From NCBI GenBank assembly GCA_023374045.1, contig CM041776.1:276233039-276297038 (forward strand): a stretch of 64,000 bases of DNA, written 5' to 3'. Below are positions 1-11,378 of this stretch, piece by piece. This stretch comes from Limonium bicolor (lineage: Eukaryota; Streptophyta; Magnoliopsida; Caryophyllales; Plumbaginaceae). How positions within the stretch are numbered: the first letter of the stretch is position 1; each line of letters begins with the position of its first letter. The position numbers and the translations under genes were made by a program. Under the pieces are notes generated by a model. It worked only from the letters and a program-made list of their open reading frames with translations. It did no database searches and was not told the origin of the DNA.

Positions 1-2345
1 TTTAGAACAGATAATGCTTTTGAATTGGGCTCTTCTGCAGAGGGTGTTCAGTTTTTTGGTGAGAATGGTATCTTGCACCAAACTCCGTGCCCATATACTC
101 CTCAGCAGAATGGTATAGTGGAGAGGAAGCATAGGCATCTGTTAGAAACAGCTAGATCCCTTATGTTTCAGTCGAGTTTGCCAAAGTTTATTGGGGGGAG
201 TGTCTCCTTACTGTTGTTCATCTTATAAACCATTTTCCTAGTAAGATTCTTAAGGGCAAGTCTCCATACTTTATGCTACATGGCAAGGAACCAGATCTGT
301 CCCTTTTAAGGGTTTTTGGATGTTTGTGTTATTGTCATAATAACACAATCAGTGATAAATTTCAAAGTAGAGGTTTTCCTTCCTGTTTTCTTGGATATCC
401 TACTGGGTCCAAAGGTTTCAAGGTATTGGACCTTCAGTCAGGTCAGGTCAGAGTAAGTAGGCATGTGAGCTTTGTTGAACATGTCTTTCCTTTTGCTTCT
501 AATGGTTTCTTAACCGATGCTTGGGTGCAGAATTCTGGATTTACAGAGAATGAACATGAACTTGGGCTTCAGTTTAGACAATCAGGTGCTGATCTGGAGC
601 AACCTGAATCTCTTCCTGAAGACACAAGCTTACCAACCAGGTCTGGTAGACATGTTAAGGTCCCCTCTTATCTCAATGACTATATTTGTACTTCTGTTTC
701 TGATAGCAGTGTTTGCATGCAAACAGTTTCCTCTCTGATTAATTCCAGAAGTTCTGAGATGATTGATATTCCCATACTTGTGCACATGTTAAATACTGAT
801 GCTTACTATGAGCCTATTACGTATGAGGATGCTAGTCAGTTTGAGCATTGGAAAAAGGCTATGGTTGAGGAGTTTAAAGCTTTGGATCTTAATCACACAT
901 GGGAGATAGTGGATTTACCTTCTAAGAAAAAACCCATAGGTTGTAAATGGGTTTTTAAGGTGAAAACCAGAGCTGATGGTAGCATAGAAAGATACAAGGC
1001 TAGGCTAGTTGTTAAGGGGTACACTCAAAAGGAAGGTATAGACTATTTGGAAACTTTTTCTTCTGTTGTTAAGCTTACTACTATCAAAGTCTTGTTTTCT
1101 GTTGCTGTCAAGAAAGATTGGCCTATCTTCCAGCTTGACATTAACAATGCGTTTCTCCATGGTGACTTGGATGAGGAAATTTATATGCAGTTACCTAAGG
1201 TTTGTTTACTGATAAGCCTAATCAGGTTTGCAGGTTAAGAAAGTCCTTATACGGACTCAAGCAGGCATCTCGACAGTGGAGTGCTAAGCTGAGCGCCACT
1301 TTAAAGAAGAGAGGTTTCTTTCAGTCGAAAAATGACTATTCTCTGTTTTACAAAGTACAAGGTGACAAGTGTGTTTATTTGGTGGTCTATGTTGATGATA
1401 TAGCTATAACAGGGAACAACATAGAAGAGATTGTCTTTCTTAAGGAGTACTTGCATGAAACTTTCAGGATTAAAGATCTTGGCACTATTAACTTGTTTTT
1501 AGGTATTCAGTTTATCAGAACAAAGGGTGGTTTGATACTGAATCAAAAGCGTTTCATTGACAACTTGCTGAAAGAGTTCGATTCTTATAATATTAAGGAA
1601 CATTCTTGTCCTCTTCCTTCTCTGAATTCTGCTAAAACAGGTGGTAAGAGTAAGGTTTTAGATGATCCCACACTGTACAGAAAGATTGTGGGAAAGTTAA
1701 ATTTTTTGTGTCACACAAGACCTGATATTGCTTTTTCTGTACAGCATCTAAGCCAATTTCAGCACTCTCCTACAGAAGCTGATTTCTCCCTTGCTCTCTA
1801 CACTCTCGGCTACCTGAAGTCTACTGTCAACCTTGGAATCATCCTGAAACAGAACAATGATTTCACGCTAGAAGCCTTCTGCGATGCAGATTGGGCTGGG
1901 TGCTATCACACCAGGAGATCAGTGAGCGGCTTCATCATTCGGCTTGGTGGCAGCTTGGTCTCTTGGAAGTCAAAGAAGCAGTCAACAGTTTCCTTGTCGT
2001 CAGCCGAAGCAGAATATAGATCCATGCGATCTGTTTGCACTGAGATCGCTTGGCTGACTCGGCTTCTTGCTGAATTGGGTGTCCACGGTATTACTCCAGT
2101 TCCAATCAGATCGGACAGCCAGCGGCAGTCCACATCGCCAAAAACCCGGTTTTTCATCAGAGGACTAAACACATCGACATTGATGTTCATTATGTCCGGG
2201 ATCTTCTTCAAGATGGCGTTGTCACTGTTCATTACATACCTGCGCATGCCCAGCCTGCTTATATTCTAACTAAATCCCTTAGTGGTCCACTTCATAGAGA
2301 TGGTTTAGACAAGTTAAGTGTGACTTCTAATCACCCTCAACTTGA
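1..2345 (+). pseudogene. Copia 1 pol fragment (integrase, RT, RNase H), three frameshifts
   Basis: Polyprotein that would integrate and reverse-transcribe the element. Visible in order: integrase core (RTDNAFE near 5; NGIVERKH near 110), the linker (CCFLGY-like motif near 390), RT beginning near 880 (GCKWVFKVK) with the YVDD active site near 1390, and RNase H (FCDADWAGC near 1880; SSAEAEYR near 2000). Three single-base losses break the frame, near 190, 1200 and 2122. Each can be placed by comparison with the second Copia copy in this window, and each lies at or beside a run of G. The product is therefore non-functional. Between the lesions the frame is long and open, so decay is fairly recent. 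Confidence 0.92.
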
Positions 2346-2352
2346 GGGGGGG

Positions 2353-2518
2353 TGTATGGGTAGTTAGGTCATTGTGGTTTACTTAGTGTTGAGTCAGCAG
2401 CTGTTGTCTGTTGTCTAATCTTAGTTAGTCTTGGTTAATCAGCCCTCTCTATATAAACTACCGCTAGGGCTCTGTTGTATTAACTGATTTCCGCATTCTT
2501 ACTTAGTAAAAGTAAACA
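2353..2518 (+). repeat. 3' LTR of Copia 1, with polypurine tract upstream
   Basis: A short LTR of 166 bases begins TGTATGGG and ends AAACA (TG...CA ends). It is directly preceded by a purine run (CTTGAGGGGGGG, 2341-2352) that fits a polypurine tract for plus-strand priming. A TATATAAA box sits near 2450, as expected of an LTR promoter. The partner LTR lies outside the window. Confidence 0.85.
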
Positions 2519-2554
2519 TATAAAAGCATCATAAATTCATATGGGTTGCAATAC

Positions 2555-5318
2555 CTGTAGTCTTTCCATGGTGAAATACAGTTCTGCACCAGATTCGAGA
2601 TTATACTTCTGAAATTCATATAAATTTGCTTTAAGGAGTTCACATACAATGAAAAGATGCTCCTGCGGACAAAAATCAGAGTTTCAGTATCAGTAGTGAC
2701 TTCCTAGTTCTTCATCTTACTACCCAGTCCAGCCCATCTCTCTTTTATTATTTATAGTCTGTCAACTAATAACATCAATAGATGGCCGTAAGCGCACTGA
2801 CAGTACCCTTCCAAGATTGATGAAGAAGTTGATCAGGAAAAATCTCCCATGTCAACTTATAATCAATATCCTCACCTAATAACGCACACAGCTTTACCTG
2901 ATGGTAGAAGTAGTCATAAAGCCGTATGATGTGATGTAAATCACCGGGATCGTGCTTGTTCACATACTTCAAAAGCTTGATCTCATCCAGACTCTGATCA
3001 AAGAAATCCTTATCATTTTTTATGATCTTCAAACAAACATCAACTCCGGTCTGGGTATCACGGGCTTGAACGACTTTGCTGAAAGCAGCGGACCCGAGAT
3101 ATTCAGTTACATAGTATCGCCCAGCAATGACAGAGTTCAGTACAATTGGAAGCTCCTTATTTTCTTCAAATCCTGTCCTGTCGATGCATGCCACAACACA
3201 CAAATTAGAATTTTGATGCAACAAACCAACATGCAAAATGTACTAATTTATTGTTATTGAGGATAAGGAACAAAGCACTTGAGATCGCCTACAAATGAGC
3301 ATTCGAAATCATCGATGCTTTAACCAGGAGGATTAAAGGTTGAGCAGAGCTTTAGCGTAGAATGTTATGCTAAGTAGTAAGTTCAAAATTGGCCTCCTAA
3401 TGACATGGTAATAAGCAAGTTGTTCCTGCACTTAGTAGTATGTCTGGCGATATTATTGGACAGCTATGTAGATCTGCCAAACCAAAAATAACTCATGGCA
3501 ATATTTGCAGCATACCAGATCAGAGCAATGCAAGACCAATATAGCTATAGAAGTACATGAGCAGGTTACGACATACTTATTTTTCCTATGGATAATTCGT
3601 AGATCAAAAATTTCATATTCATCTCCTGTGCTGGCCAAAAATGGAATGTCATCCGCAGTTGAGGCTTCTTCATCATCATCTGCAACCCCAGTTACCTCCT
3701 CAGAAGCTCCAGCATTCTCTTTCCCATCGCCAACTTCATACTTGCAATCATTCTGTTTCAGGGAACTTCTACAGCTCGCCAATACTTTTTCTGAATTCTT
3801 CTCATATAATTCTTTTATCCAGCCTCCCAATGGATGTTCAGATGTGTCGTCCTTTTGACATTTATTAATCAACTCACTCAAAACAACTTCCTTAAGATTC
3901 AATTCATCGAATTCCAGACGAATCATTTCATCCACATGGAAACAATCCTTCAATTTATCAGCCTTAACATCTTCCTCACTTTTCTTTTCATTCTCAGATC
4001 TTTTGTTCAAATTCTTGAGGCAATTCCCTGTCTCTACTAAGGTCATGACAAATTTGTCCTCGCTTGGACCACCAAAAGGATCAAATCCCTCAACATTGGG
4101 TGTCAGGTAGTGACCTGATTCCTCTTTCTCGCCGTACCACAAGTCTGTCTGCATGTCGAACTCGTGCTGATGGTACTCTCGAGCTGTGCCAAATTGTGAT
4201 AATCTGTCTGATGATGTTTCAGAGTCTGCCTGCGTGGAGGAACGCTGTCCATATGGGTTTGTAAAATCTGCAGATAAAAAACTTGCAGGATTACACGGGA
4301 GGGCTGGATGAGCAAGGCTTGTAGCATTGCGACTTTGACCCACCCAGCAAGCAAGAGATTACTCCAAGAGCACCCAAACACTAATGTTCTTCCCTCATTA
4401 AGTAAAATTGATGATAATTAACAGAAGAATGAACGGAAGAGCACACGGGCTAATGACAGCAGTTACTAGTGTAGTGAACGAGTGGAAAAGTAAATTCGAA
4501 AACCTGTTTGAACCTAGAAAGAGCATAGACACGCCAAAAACATACATGTAAGTAAGAGGCAGTATGTGAAGAGTTGTAGCTTTCAGCTTAACCAATATCG
4601 GTAATTAATACTCCCTCTGTCTGAATTGACCGTGCTGTTTACTATTTGGATATGTTTGACTTCAATTTTTAAATAAATTAATTTTGAAAATTTAAATTTT
4701 GCATATCATTCCTTAGATGATAAACTATATGTTACAAAATTTAATTTTATAAAATTATTTTATCTTATATGTTTAATATTAACATAGAAAACATGCCATA
4801 AAGCAAATAATCAATTCAGCAAGTAACAATTAGCACAAGGGCGGGAAATACTACCCAGAATCATCACTAAAACAGTGCAATCTTGCTATGTACGACTCGA
4901 GAAATCAAAATTGACGAAAATGGAGCTTCAATCACATCTCATTTCAGAAATCCGGACCTGAATTACACACTCCACTGGCACTAGTGGAAGAACCCATACT
5001 GACAAACTCATCCTCGGAGCAATTATCCAGGCCTGATCCCGTACCAGACCCAGAATTCCGACAAGACCCAACATCAACGGGTCCAGCCAACGGATCCTTC
5101 CTCCGTTCCGGACGAAGGGATGGAACTCTCACAGGCGGTAGAGGAGGGTGGTTCATTGGAAAACGAAACCCGCCGTTTGAATCACGAGATTCGTCGGTTG
5201 TTGTGTCCGTGGTGCTGCTGCTTCTGCTCTCTCTCATTTTCATATCCTCATTCAAAGCCTGCTCGACCTCCGATAACCCATTACTTCGCAGGAACTGTAT
5301 AACTCGTTCCACGTCCAT
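2555..5318 (-). CDS. DYRKP: DYRKP-type dual-specificity protein kinase, N-terminal exons (partial)
   Basis: Four exons are placed by splice sites: 5318-4958, 4267-3577, 3177-2898 and 2662-2555. All junctions are GT-AG and in phase, giving 480 codons. The N-terminus (MDVERVIQFLRSNGLSEVEQ) is a LisH-like helix pair. An acidic, serine-rich regulatory region follows. Exon 3 opens with the HRKNKTGFEE junction typical of plant DYRKP, the ATP loop (YLGSAAFSKV) and the catalytic lysine (DVCLKIIKN). Exon 4 carries the hinge (VCELLKANLYEFQK). Activation-loop and C-lobe exons lie beyond base 1, past the Copia 1 insertion in the next intron. Family knowledge: plant DYRKs autophosphorylate on tyrosine and act on Ser/Thr targets. 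Whether this copy is functional depends on the unseen exons and on splicing across the Copia element. The frame has no lesions, so it may still be active. Confidence 0.9.
4611..4822. mobile_element. Stowaway-like MITE, degenerate, in DYRKP intron 1
   Basis: Begins with a CTCCCTCTGTCTGAATTGACCG terminus after TA and continues with the body shared with the three full copies at 59954, 60593 and 61405. The right terminus has decayed; only a trace (AATCAATTCAG) remains near 4810. It lies wholly within intron 1 (4268-4957) of the kinase gene. Confidence 0.75.
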
Positions 5319-5896
5319 TTAACGAGTATAAAACAGAGGGATAACTTCACAAAAGAAAAAAGCCGGGAAAGGAGACAGGACGAGACGACAAACGAGTAGG
5401 GTAAGGTGGAACTTTTTCCTTTACTTTCTCGTCAATCGAGCTACGGAGAAAAGGCAAAAAGGGGGAATGCAGGACAGGAAGATGAGGGAGGGGCCATTGG
5501 TTGGTTTTTGATGGAGTGAGGTGCAGCGAAGGGCGGGGGCGGTGGTGTCAACTGTCGACGTAGTAGGAGGGGTGGTCAAATCGAGGTACAGTGAGGAATT
5601 CGGGATTCTCGTGCTTTGTTTGTTCTTTTTGTCCAGGTTTTCCTTTTCTGTCCCACCCACACGATTTGAACAACTACTCTCTCTTTCTCTTTCTCTATTT
5701 ATTTCTCCTGAAATCTGATTTGTTTTCGCGGAAAGCCAAGGTGAAAGAAACAACACTTCGGTCACCAGCATCTCATTATTCTAAGGTTTCCTTTTTTCCT
5801 TTTTATCAATTTATTATGGGCTTAAAGATGGGTTCAGATTTGGTGACGGAGTTGTAATCTCCGTCAAACTGACGGACTAACCGATAGAAAAATGAC
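5319..5896 (-). promoter_or_regulatory. 5' leader and presumed promoter of the DYRKP gene
   Basis: The kinase start codon is at 5318. Upstream, read on the minus strand, there is an A/G-rich leader and near 5675-5702 a GA-repeat tract (CT repeats on the plus strand), common in plant 5' leaders. No TATA box was recognised with certainty. Small open frames here on either strand have no recognisable protein features and are treated as chance. Confidence 0.45.
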
Positions 5897-6308
5897 GGGA
5901 AAATTCACAAGATACCCCTGTTTTCTTTCGTAATTCATAATATATCTCTATGATTTTAGTAATTCAACTTTAAATATGTTTAAATGTTGTCCAAAATTGA
6001 TAAAACTTTACATGGACGATGCTAAAATGTTATATTTTGGTCCAATATCAAATATGAAGTTTTTTAAGCTCACATGTGACCTGTGGAACCCAATGAACAG
6101 TCACATATTCATTGGGTCCCACAGATCACATGTGAGCTTAAAAAGCTTCAAATTTGATATTGGACCAAAATATAACACTTTAGCATCGTTCATGTAAAGT
6201 TTCATCAATTTTGGACAACATTTAAGCATGTTTAAAGTTGAATTACTAAAATCACAGGGGTATATTGTGAATTACGAAAGAAAACAGGGGTATCTCGTGA
6301 ATTTTCCC
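5897..6308. mobile_element. Palindromic Mutator-type MITE, copy 1
   Basis: A 412-base near-perfect palindrome beginning GGGAAAATTCACAAGATACC and ending with its complement. It is flanked by AAAAATGAC on the left and AAAAATGAA on the right, a 9-base duplication with one change. Copies 2 (10968-11369) and 3 (55871-56277) share the arms and have perfect 9-base duplications. Nine-base duplications and long inverted repeats are the hallmark of Mutator-like elements. There is no coding capacity; open frames here are fortuitous. Confidence 0.9.
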
Positions 6309-7684
6309 AAAAATGAATGGCTGATATTACTTTCGACCAAAGTAGTTAGTCTTCTGTAATAAATAAAATTTTCCACTGCTTCGTCTCGTCCACTATGAAA
6401 CTAATGAGAATCCTTTCTTTTTATATATATATCGTATAACTCCAACATTAAGTGATATACTTCTTCTTTTTAAATTCAATAATGTATATCTTCATACTAA
6501 TATTAAGGGTAGAATTATAAAAAGTAAAGTAAACTGATTTCCAAAATATATTAAAAAATGTATAAATAATAGAACCTTTTTTTCTTTTTAAAAATTTTAT
6601 AGTATCTCTTCTGTTAATTTATCATAGTTTATTAATTTCTTTCTTATAATATCTTATTTAATATACAATAAGATAATTATTATAGAAATCACTAATTTTA
6701 GTATAACATATCAATTCGTATATACATGTAATAAAATTATAAGAAGTTAAATTAATACAAAAATACTAAAGTTTAAATATTTATAATTATTTAAAAGATT
6801 AAAAAGAGTTGTATAATTCTTTTGAAAAATTTAACTTGAAATTTTTTTATTTGAGTTAAAATCTCATGTTATAATTAGTTAGTGACATTTTAAGAATAGT
6901 TTTCAAAAAAAATAAGGATAAAATAAAATAAAGTGCAAAAGAGTTAAAATCGGGTGAAGATTAGATGACGCAAACAGTTATTCTGTCCCTGACGGAACTA
7001 TTTTTTTGTTTTTTTTGTGTATCAGCACGGAAGTGAAATACGGACATGCTACTGACACATAGGTATTTTTATACAATATTTTAATAACATAATTATCTGT
7101 AGAGAACTTATACATGAGTCTAAATATGTGGCAATTGTATGATGCTATATATATATATATATATGAAATAAAAATTAGTATACATCATGATTCATATACT
7201 GGACGGACTTAATCTACACCGTAGATAAAAATGAAGGACTTGGATTAAAACTAGATGTGAGCAAAAAGAGAAAAAAGAGAGAGGATGGCAGACGTTTAGA
7301 CATTCGACCTACGTTCCTCCATTACCCGCCGCTCCACCTTCATTCATCAAAGGCAACCCAAATCTGCCACCACCTTCATCCGTCCACGGATAACCAAAAA
7401 CCGCCACCGCCTAAATCCTTCCACGTCTCATTCATAACCGAGCACCACTGTCGTGCTCTAGGTGAAAGAATCACAATCTCGGGCTAAATCCTGCACAAAT
7501 CTCTTGCTTCAGTTCATTGCCAAAATACTATAATTTGTCAATATCCCTCTTATTATGTATGCAGTTTGTGACCATAACTTGCGTTCCTCGAACAAAAAGC
7601 TTACGCTCTATGGCTTCAACTATTCCTTTCACAATCACCCAACCCTAACTTACGTTCCTCAAACAAAAATTTTATGTTCTTTAG
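6309..7684. other. AT-rich intergenic DNA, no gene seen
   Basis: Very AT-rich, with a (TA)n run near 7147-7164. A 76-codon frame at 7257-7487 is rich in H, P and K, has no recognisable domain and is not accepted as a gene. Confidence 0.6.
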
Positions 7685-8478
7685 TTTTAGCAGAGAGAGG
7701 ATTGGAGGTATGGAAACATTTATATAATGGAATCGAAGAAACGTGGCAACGTTTATTTAAAAAACGTGGAAACGTTTTAAACAAACTCGTGGACACGTTT
7801 ATGCATAACGGTGTAATCGTTGTACTTAATTGTGTGGAAACGTATATATATAATTGTGGCGTAGAAACGTTATATATAATTGTGGCATGGAATATATAAT
7901 GGAGTAAGCGTATATATGTAATCATGACGTGGAAAAGTATATATATAAATTGTGGAAACGTTTATATATAAATCGTGGAAACGTTTATATGTAAATCGTG
8001 GAAACGTTATATGTAATCGTGGTGAGGAAACATTCATATATAATTATGAAAATTGTTTATATGTAATCATGGCGTGGAAACGTTATATATAATCATGGAA
8101 TCGTAAACGTGGAAACATTTATATAAAAATGTGGAAACATATATCTAACAAAGTGAAAATGTTTAAATAAAAAGGTGGAAACGTTTATCCGAACTCGTGG
8201 ATACATTCGTATATACATCGTTGAAACATTATATATAATTGTAGCATGGAAACATTCATATATAATAATGAAAATATTTATATGTAATCATGTCGTGGAA
8301 ACGTTTATATGTAATTGTGGCATGAAAAAGTTATAGATAATCATGGGATCGTAGAAACGTGGAAACGTCTATATAAAAACATGGAAACGAATATATAAAA
8401 ATGTGGAAATGTTTATATGAACTCGTGGACACCTTTAAATATAAATCATGGAAATGTTATATATAATTGTGGCGTGGA
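7685..8478. repeat. Degenerate minisatellite with a GTGGAAACGTTTATAT core
   Basis: About 800 bases are built from more than twenty imperfect copies of a core close to CGTGGAAACGTTTATATATAA, separated by short variable spacers. Frames open by chance through the repeat. No terminal inverted repeats were found that would mark it as part of a transposon. Confidence 0.8.
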
Positions 8479-8874
8479 AATCTATCGAGTCAGTCATGAC
8501 AATATAAAGTATAAACCGACTTCAAAATAGATTACCCTAACCCCATACACCCTAACACCCACCCTAGAAAAGCTAAAAAACATCGAAGGCATTTTTAGGG
8601 TTTGTGGCGCTACCACAAACCATAAAAACCTGTCGAGTTAGTTGCTACAATGTAAAGTATAGAACGGTTTCCAAATAGATTACCCTACCCCCCAAAACAC
8701 CCCAAAACCCACCCTATGATAGCTAAAAACGTCGAAGGCAATTTTAGGGTTTGTAGTGGCGGGTTTAGGGTCTAACGACCCTAAACCCGCGACCACCAAC
8801 CCTAAAAGCCTGTCGAGTTAGTTGCTACAAGTAGAGTATAGAATGGTTTCCAATAGATTACCCTACCCCTCCCC

Positions 8875-8917
<43 letters not shown>

Positions 8918-9002
8918 AAAAAAAACACCCCAAAACTCACCCTAGATAGCTAAAAACGTTGAAGACATTTTTAGGGTTTGTGGTAGCGGGTTTAGGTTTC
9001 CA
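8479..9002. repeat. Three tandem copies of a ~165-180-base unit with telomere-like motifs
   Basis: Three units start near 8479, 8628 and 8810. Each contains GTCGAGTTAGTTGCTACAA or a variant, AGATTACCCTA, CCACCCTA, and TTTTTAGGGTTTGT. TTTAGGG/CCCTAAA motifs occur singly, not as a run. The second unit has an inverted pair (GGGTTTAGGGTC ... GACCCTAAACCC). The third contains a long homopolymer C tract followed by an A tract (8875-8925), whose lengths may be unreliable. Confidence 0.8.
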
Positions 9003-10641
9003 AACGTTTAACCCTTCAGGTTTATCAATCAGCCAAGTTATGTAAACTGATAAATGCTAAAACAAAAAATCTTTTACACAATGATTCGATGAGAATGACA
9101 AAAGGAAAATATATAACTTAGTGTCATCTTTTCCACTGTATAAGTATGGAACGAGCTAAAAAAAGATTACCTTACATCTATGACACTTTTTTTATTTAGA
9201 AAAATCACACATATTGGTTTTGTATTTTTAAATTAATTAACTCTTTATAATTCATCCGAATTAGGTTTAGTTAATTTTAAATTGATAATGCTCATTTATT
9301 TTATATATAATATATCTATATTAAATGATAGATATTATACAATATATTTTAATAGTGATATGTATATATGTGAATATAATCATATCAATTTATTGGTTAG
9401 TCGGTGAATCCATACAATAACAAATAATTGTCTAATTTTAGTTCAATAAATATTGTAAATAAAATAAAAAATAGTATTATCATAACTTAATAAAAAATGA
9501 TTTTAGGTAACTATATATAGGCATCAAGTCTTTTTTTACTTCAATTAGAAAGTCTGTATGGGGAAATATCAATGCAAGGACAAGATATCTCATATATACG
9601 ATTTAAAAAAAAAATCATATATACAAGTGCCTAATGATGTAATTAAATAGGATGTAAGATATTGATCTGACAGCTAGTGCTAATGATCTGACGGCCAGTA
9701 CTTCGTCCATCCTACCCGCTTAGTAGAGTTTTCGTTTCCACAAAGAATATTCTCATACAGTGTTTTGGTAGGCTAGTTTCAAAATGTTTATTGATATTTT
9801 AAACTTTTCAAAAAATAACTATTAAAATACTCTAAAATTAAAATATTAGTAGAGGTAGTCATTGTCTATTGGTTGAGTTTTAAATGGCTTATTACTAGTT
9901 GGATTGGGCTAAGATTACAGATGAGTTTATTTACATTAAGTGAGTGGTGTTTAGTTTTAGTAATTCAGGTTCTGGTTATATTAAGTTATTTTATTTGTAC
10001 ACTGCAACAATGTTTATCGTTGGAGACAACATGTATAGATTTGTGTTGAATAATTATCATTAACTAATATTGTTTTAAATAAATTTTTCCATTTTAAATA
10101 TAGTTATATATATATAGTAATTGAAGATTATTACTATAGTAGTTAGATTATTATACATCAATAATGTTTAAGCCGAATTCACAATTTAAGTAACAATTTC
10201 AATTAACTATCATAGTTTACAAAAATTGTGTGCAAATTATTTTTATTGTAGATTTTTTTATATAATTATCTTGATTATGAGTTATATATTCACAATCAAA
10301 ATTGGGTGTTAGATTTTTTTTCCTGGATGGAATGTGGTTCTTATACAATTGAGTACATTTTGGTGTTAAAGTTTACTTGATTGAATCGAGTTAGAATTTA
10401 CAAGTTGTGTTATAGTGTTTAAACATATAATGTTTAAATTCAAACAATGTTAGGTTAGATAAAAGTTTATGGTTGAAGTTATTAGATAAAAATGCGGAAA
10501 TTGTTATATATTTTAAATATGAAACAAACACTACCTAAATCGAGTTTCTAACTCGCAAACTCTTACTCTTTCATCCATTCTTAACTAATGGTTTTTCTTG
10601 CTTTCACCATAACTTACATGTTTTAGTTTGGGTTGACTGGG
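9003..10641. other. AT-rich intergenic DNA, no gene seen
   Basis: No long frame, RNA gene or terminal inverted repeats recognised on either strand. Confidence 0.6.
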
Positions 10642-10649
10642 TTTTGACC

Positions 10650-10815
10650 CAGAGGCGGACCAAGGGGGTTTTTGGGTACCGGTCCCCGAAACTTTTAAAA
10701 ATTTGTAAAATATTTTTATAAATTTTTACAAATATAAAATAATATAATATTTTGAAGAACACTAGTATCAAAAAAAATTTTTACCCCCTAAACAAAAGTT
10801 CTGGGTTCACTACTG
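10650..10815. mobile_element. Short hAT-type MITE
   Basis: A 166-base AT-rich element with ends CAGAGGCGGACC and TTCACTACTG (imperfect inverted repeats). It is flanked on both sides by TTTTGACC (10642-10649 and 10816-10823), a perfect 8-base duplication as expected for hAT transposition. It has no coding capacity. Confidence 0.75.
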
Positions 10816-10967
10816 TTTTGACCCTGGCTTATAGTATGACTACATGAAATAGTGAGGTTACAATTTTGGTTTATTAGTAATTTAATTCAAAATTGCTTTA
10901 CTGGTACGAAGATCGGTTTGGTCACTAGTGAAGAAGATAGAGTTCACACGGGCAGGTTTAAATTCTA

Positions 10968-11369
10968 GGGAAAATTCACAAGATACCACTGTTTAAGTTT
11001 CTAATTCACAAAATACCACTGTTTTTTTCGTAATTCAGCTTTAAACATGCTTAAACGTTGTCCAAAATTGATGAAACTTTACATGGACGATGCTAAAGTG
11101 TTATATTTTGGTCCAATATCAGATTTGAAGTTTTTTAAGATCATATGTGACATGTGGGACCCAATGAACAAATTGGGTCCCACATGTCACATATGATCTT
11201 AAAAAACTTCAAATCTGATATTGGACCAAAATATAACACTTTAGCATCGTCCATGTAAAGTTTCATCAATTTTGGACAACGTTTAAGCATGTTTAAAGCT
11301 GAATTACGAAAAAAACAGTGGTATTTTGTGAATTAGAAACTTAAACAGTGGTATCTTGTGAATTTTCCC
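10968..11369. mobile_element. Palindromic Mutator-type MITE, copy 2
   Basis: A 402-base foldback element, GGGAAAATTCACAAG at one end and its complement at the other. It is flanked by TAAATTCTA on both sides (10959-10967 and 11370-11378), a perfect 9-base duplication. It shares its arms with copies 1 and 3, but the motif just inside the ends differs (CCACTGTTTAAGTTTC instead of the CCCCTGTTTTCTTTCG form). Confidence 0.92.
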
Positions 11370-11378
11370 TAAATTCTA

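Larger units (their letters stand above)
1..2518 (+). mobile_element. Ty1/Copia LTR retrotransposon, 3' part (Copia 1)
   Basis: The window opens inside the integrase core of a Copia element and runs through reverse transcriptase and RNase H to a polypurine tract and a 3' LTR. The 5' LTR, gag, protease and integrase zinc finger lie before base 1, so the insertion-site duplication cannot be tested. The element ends 36 bases inside an intron of the DYRKP gene and is antisense to it. It is related to but distinct from the second Copia element at 14419-46005: the polyproteins align over their length but the LTRs differ. Confidence 0.93.

Noticed and set aside
3505..3858. Plus-strand frames over the DYRKP gene
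   Set aside because: Antisense shadows of kinase exon 2.
7257..7487. A 76-codon H/P/K-rich frame
   Set aside because: No recognisable domain, no splice context, AT-rich surroundings; likely chance.
7923..8480. Retrovirus-like or pararetrovirus insertion
   Set aside because: No coding motifs at all; it is a simple minisatellite.
8479..9002. Interstitial telomere tract
   Set aside because: TTTAGGG motifs are single and embedded in a longer repeat unit, not in tandem.
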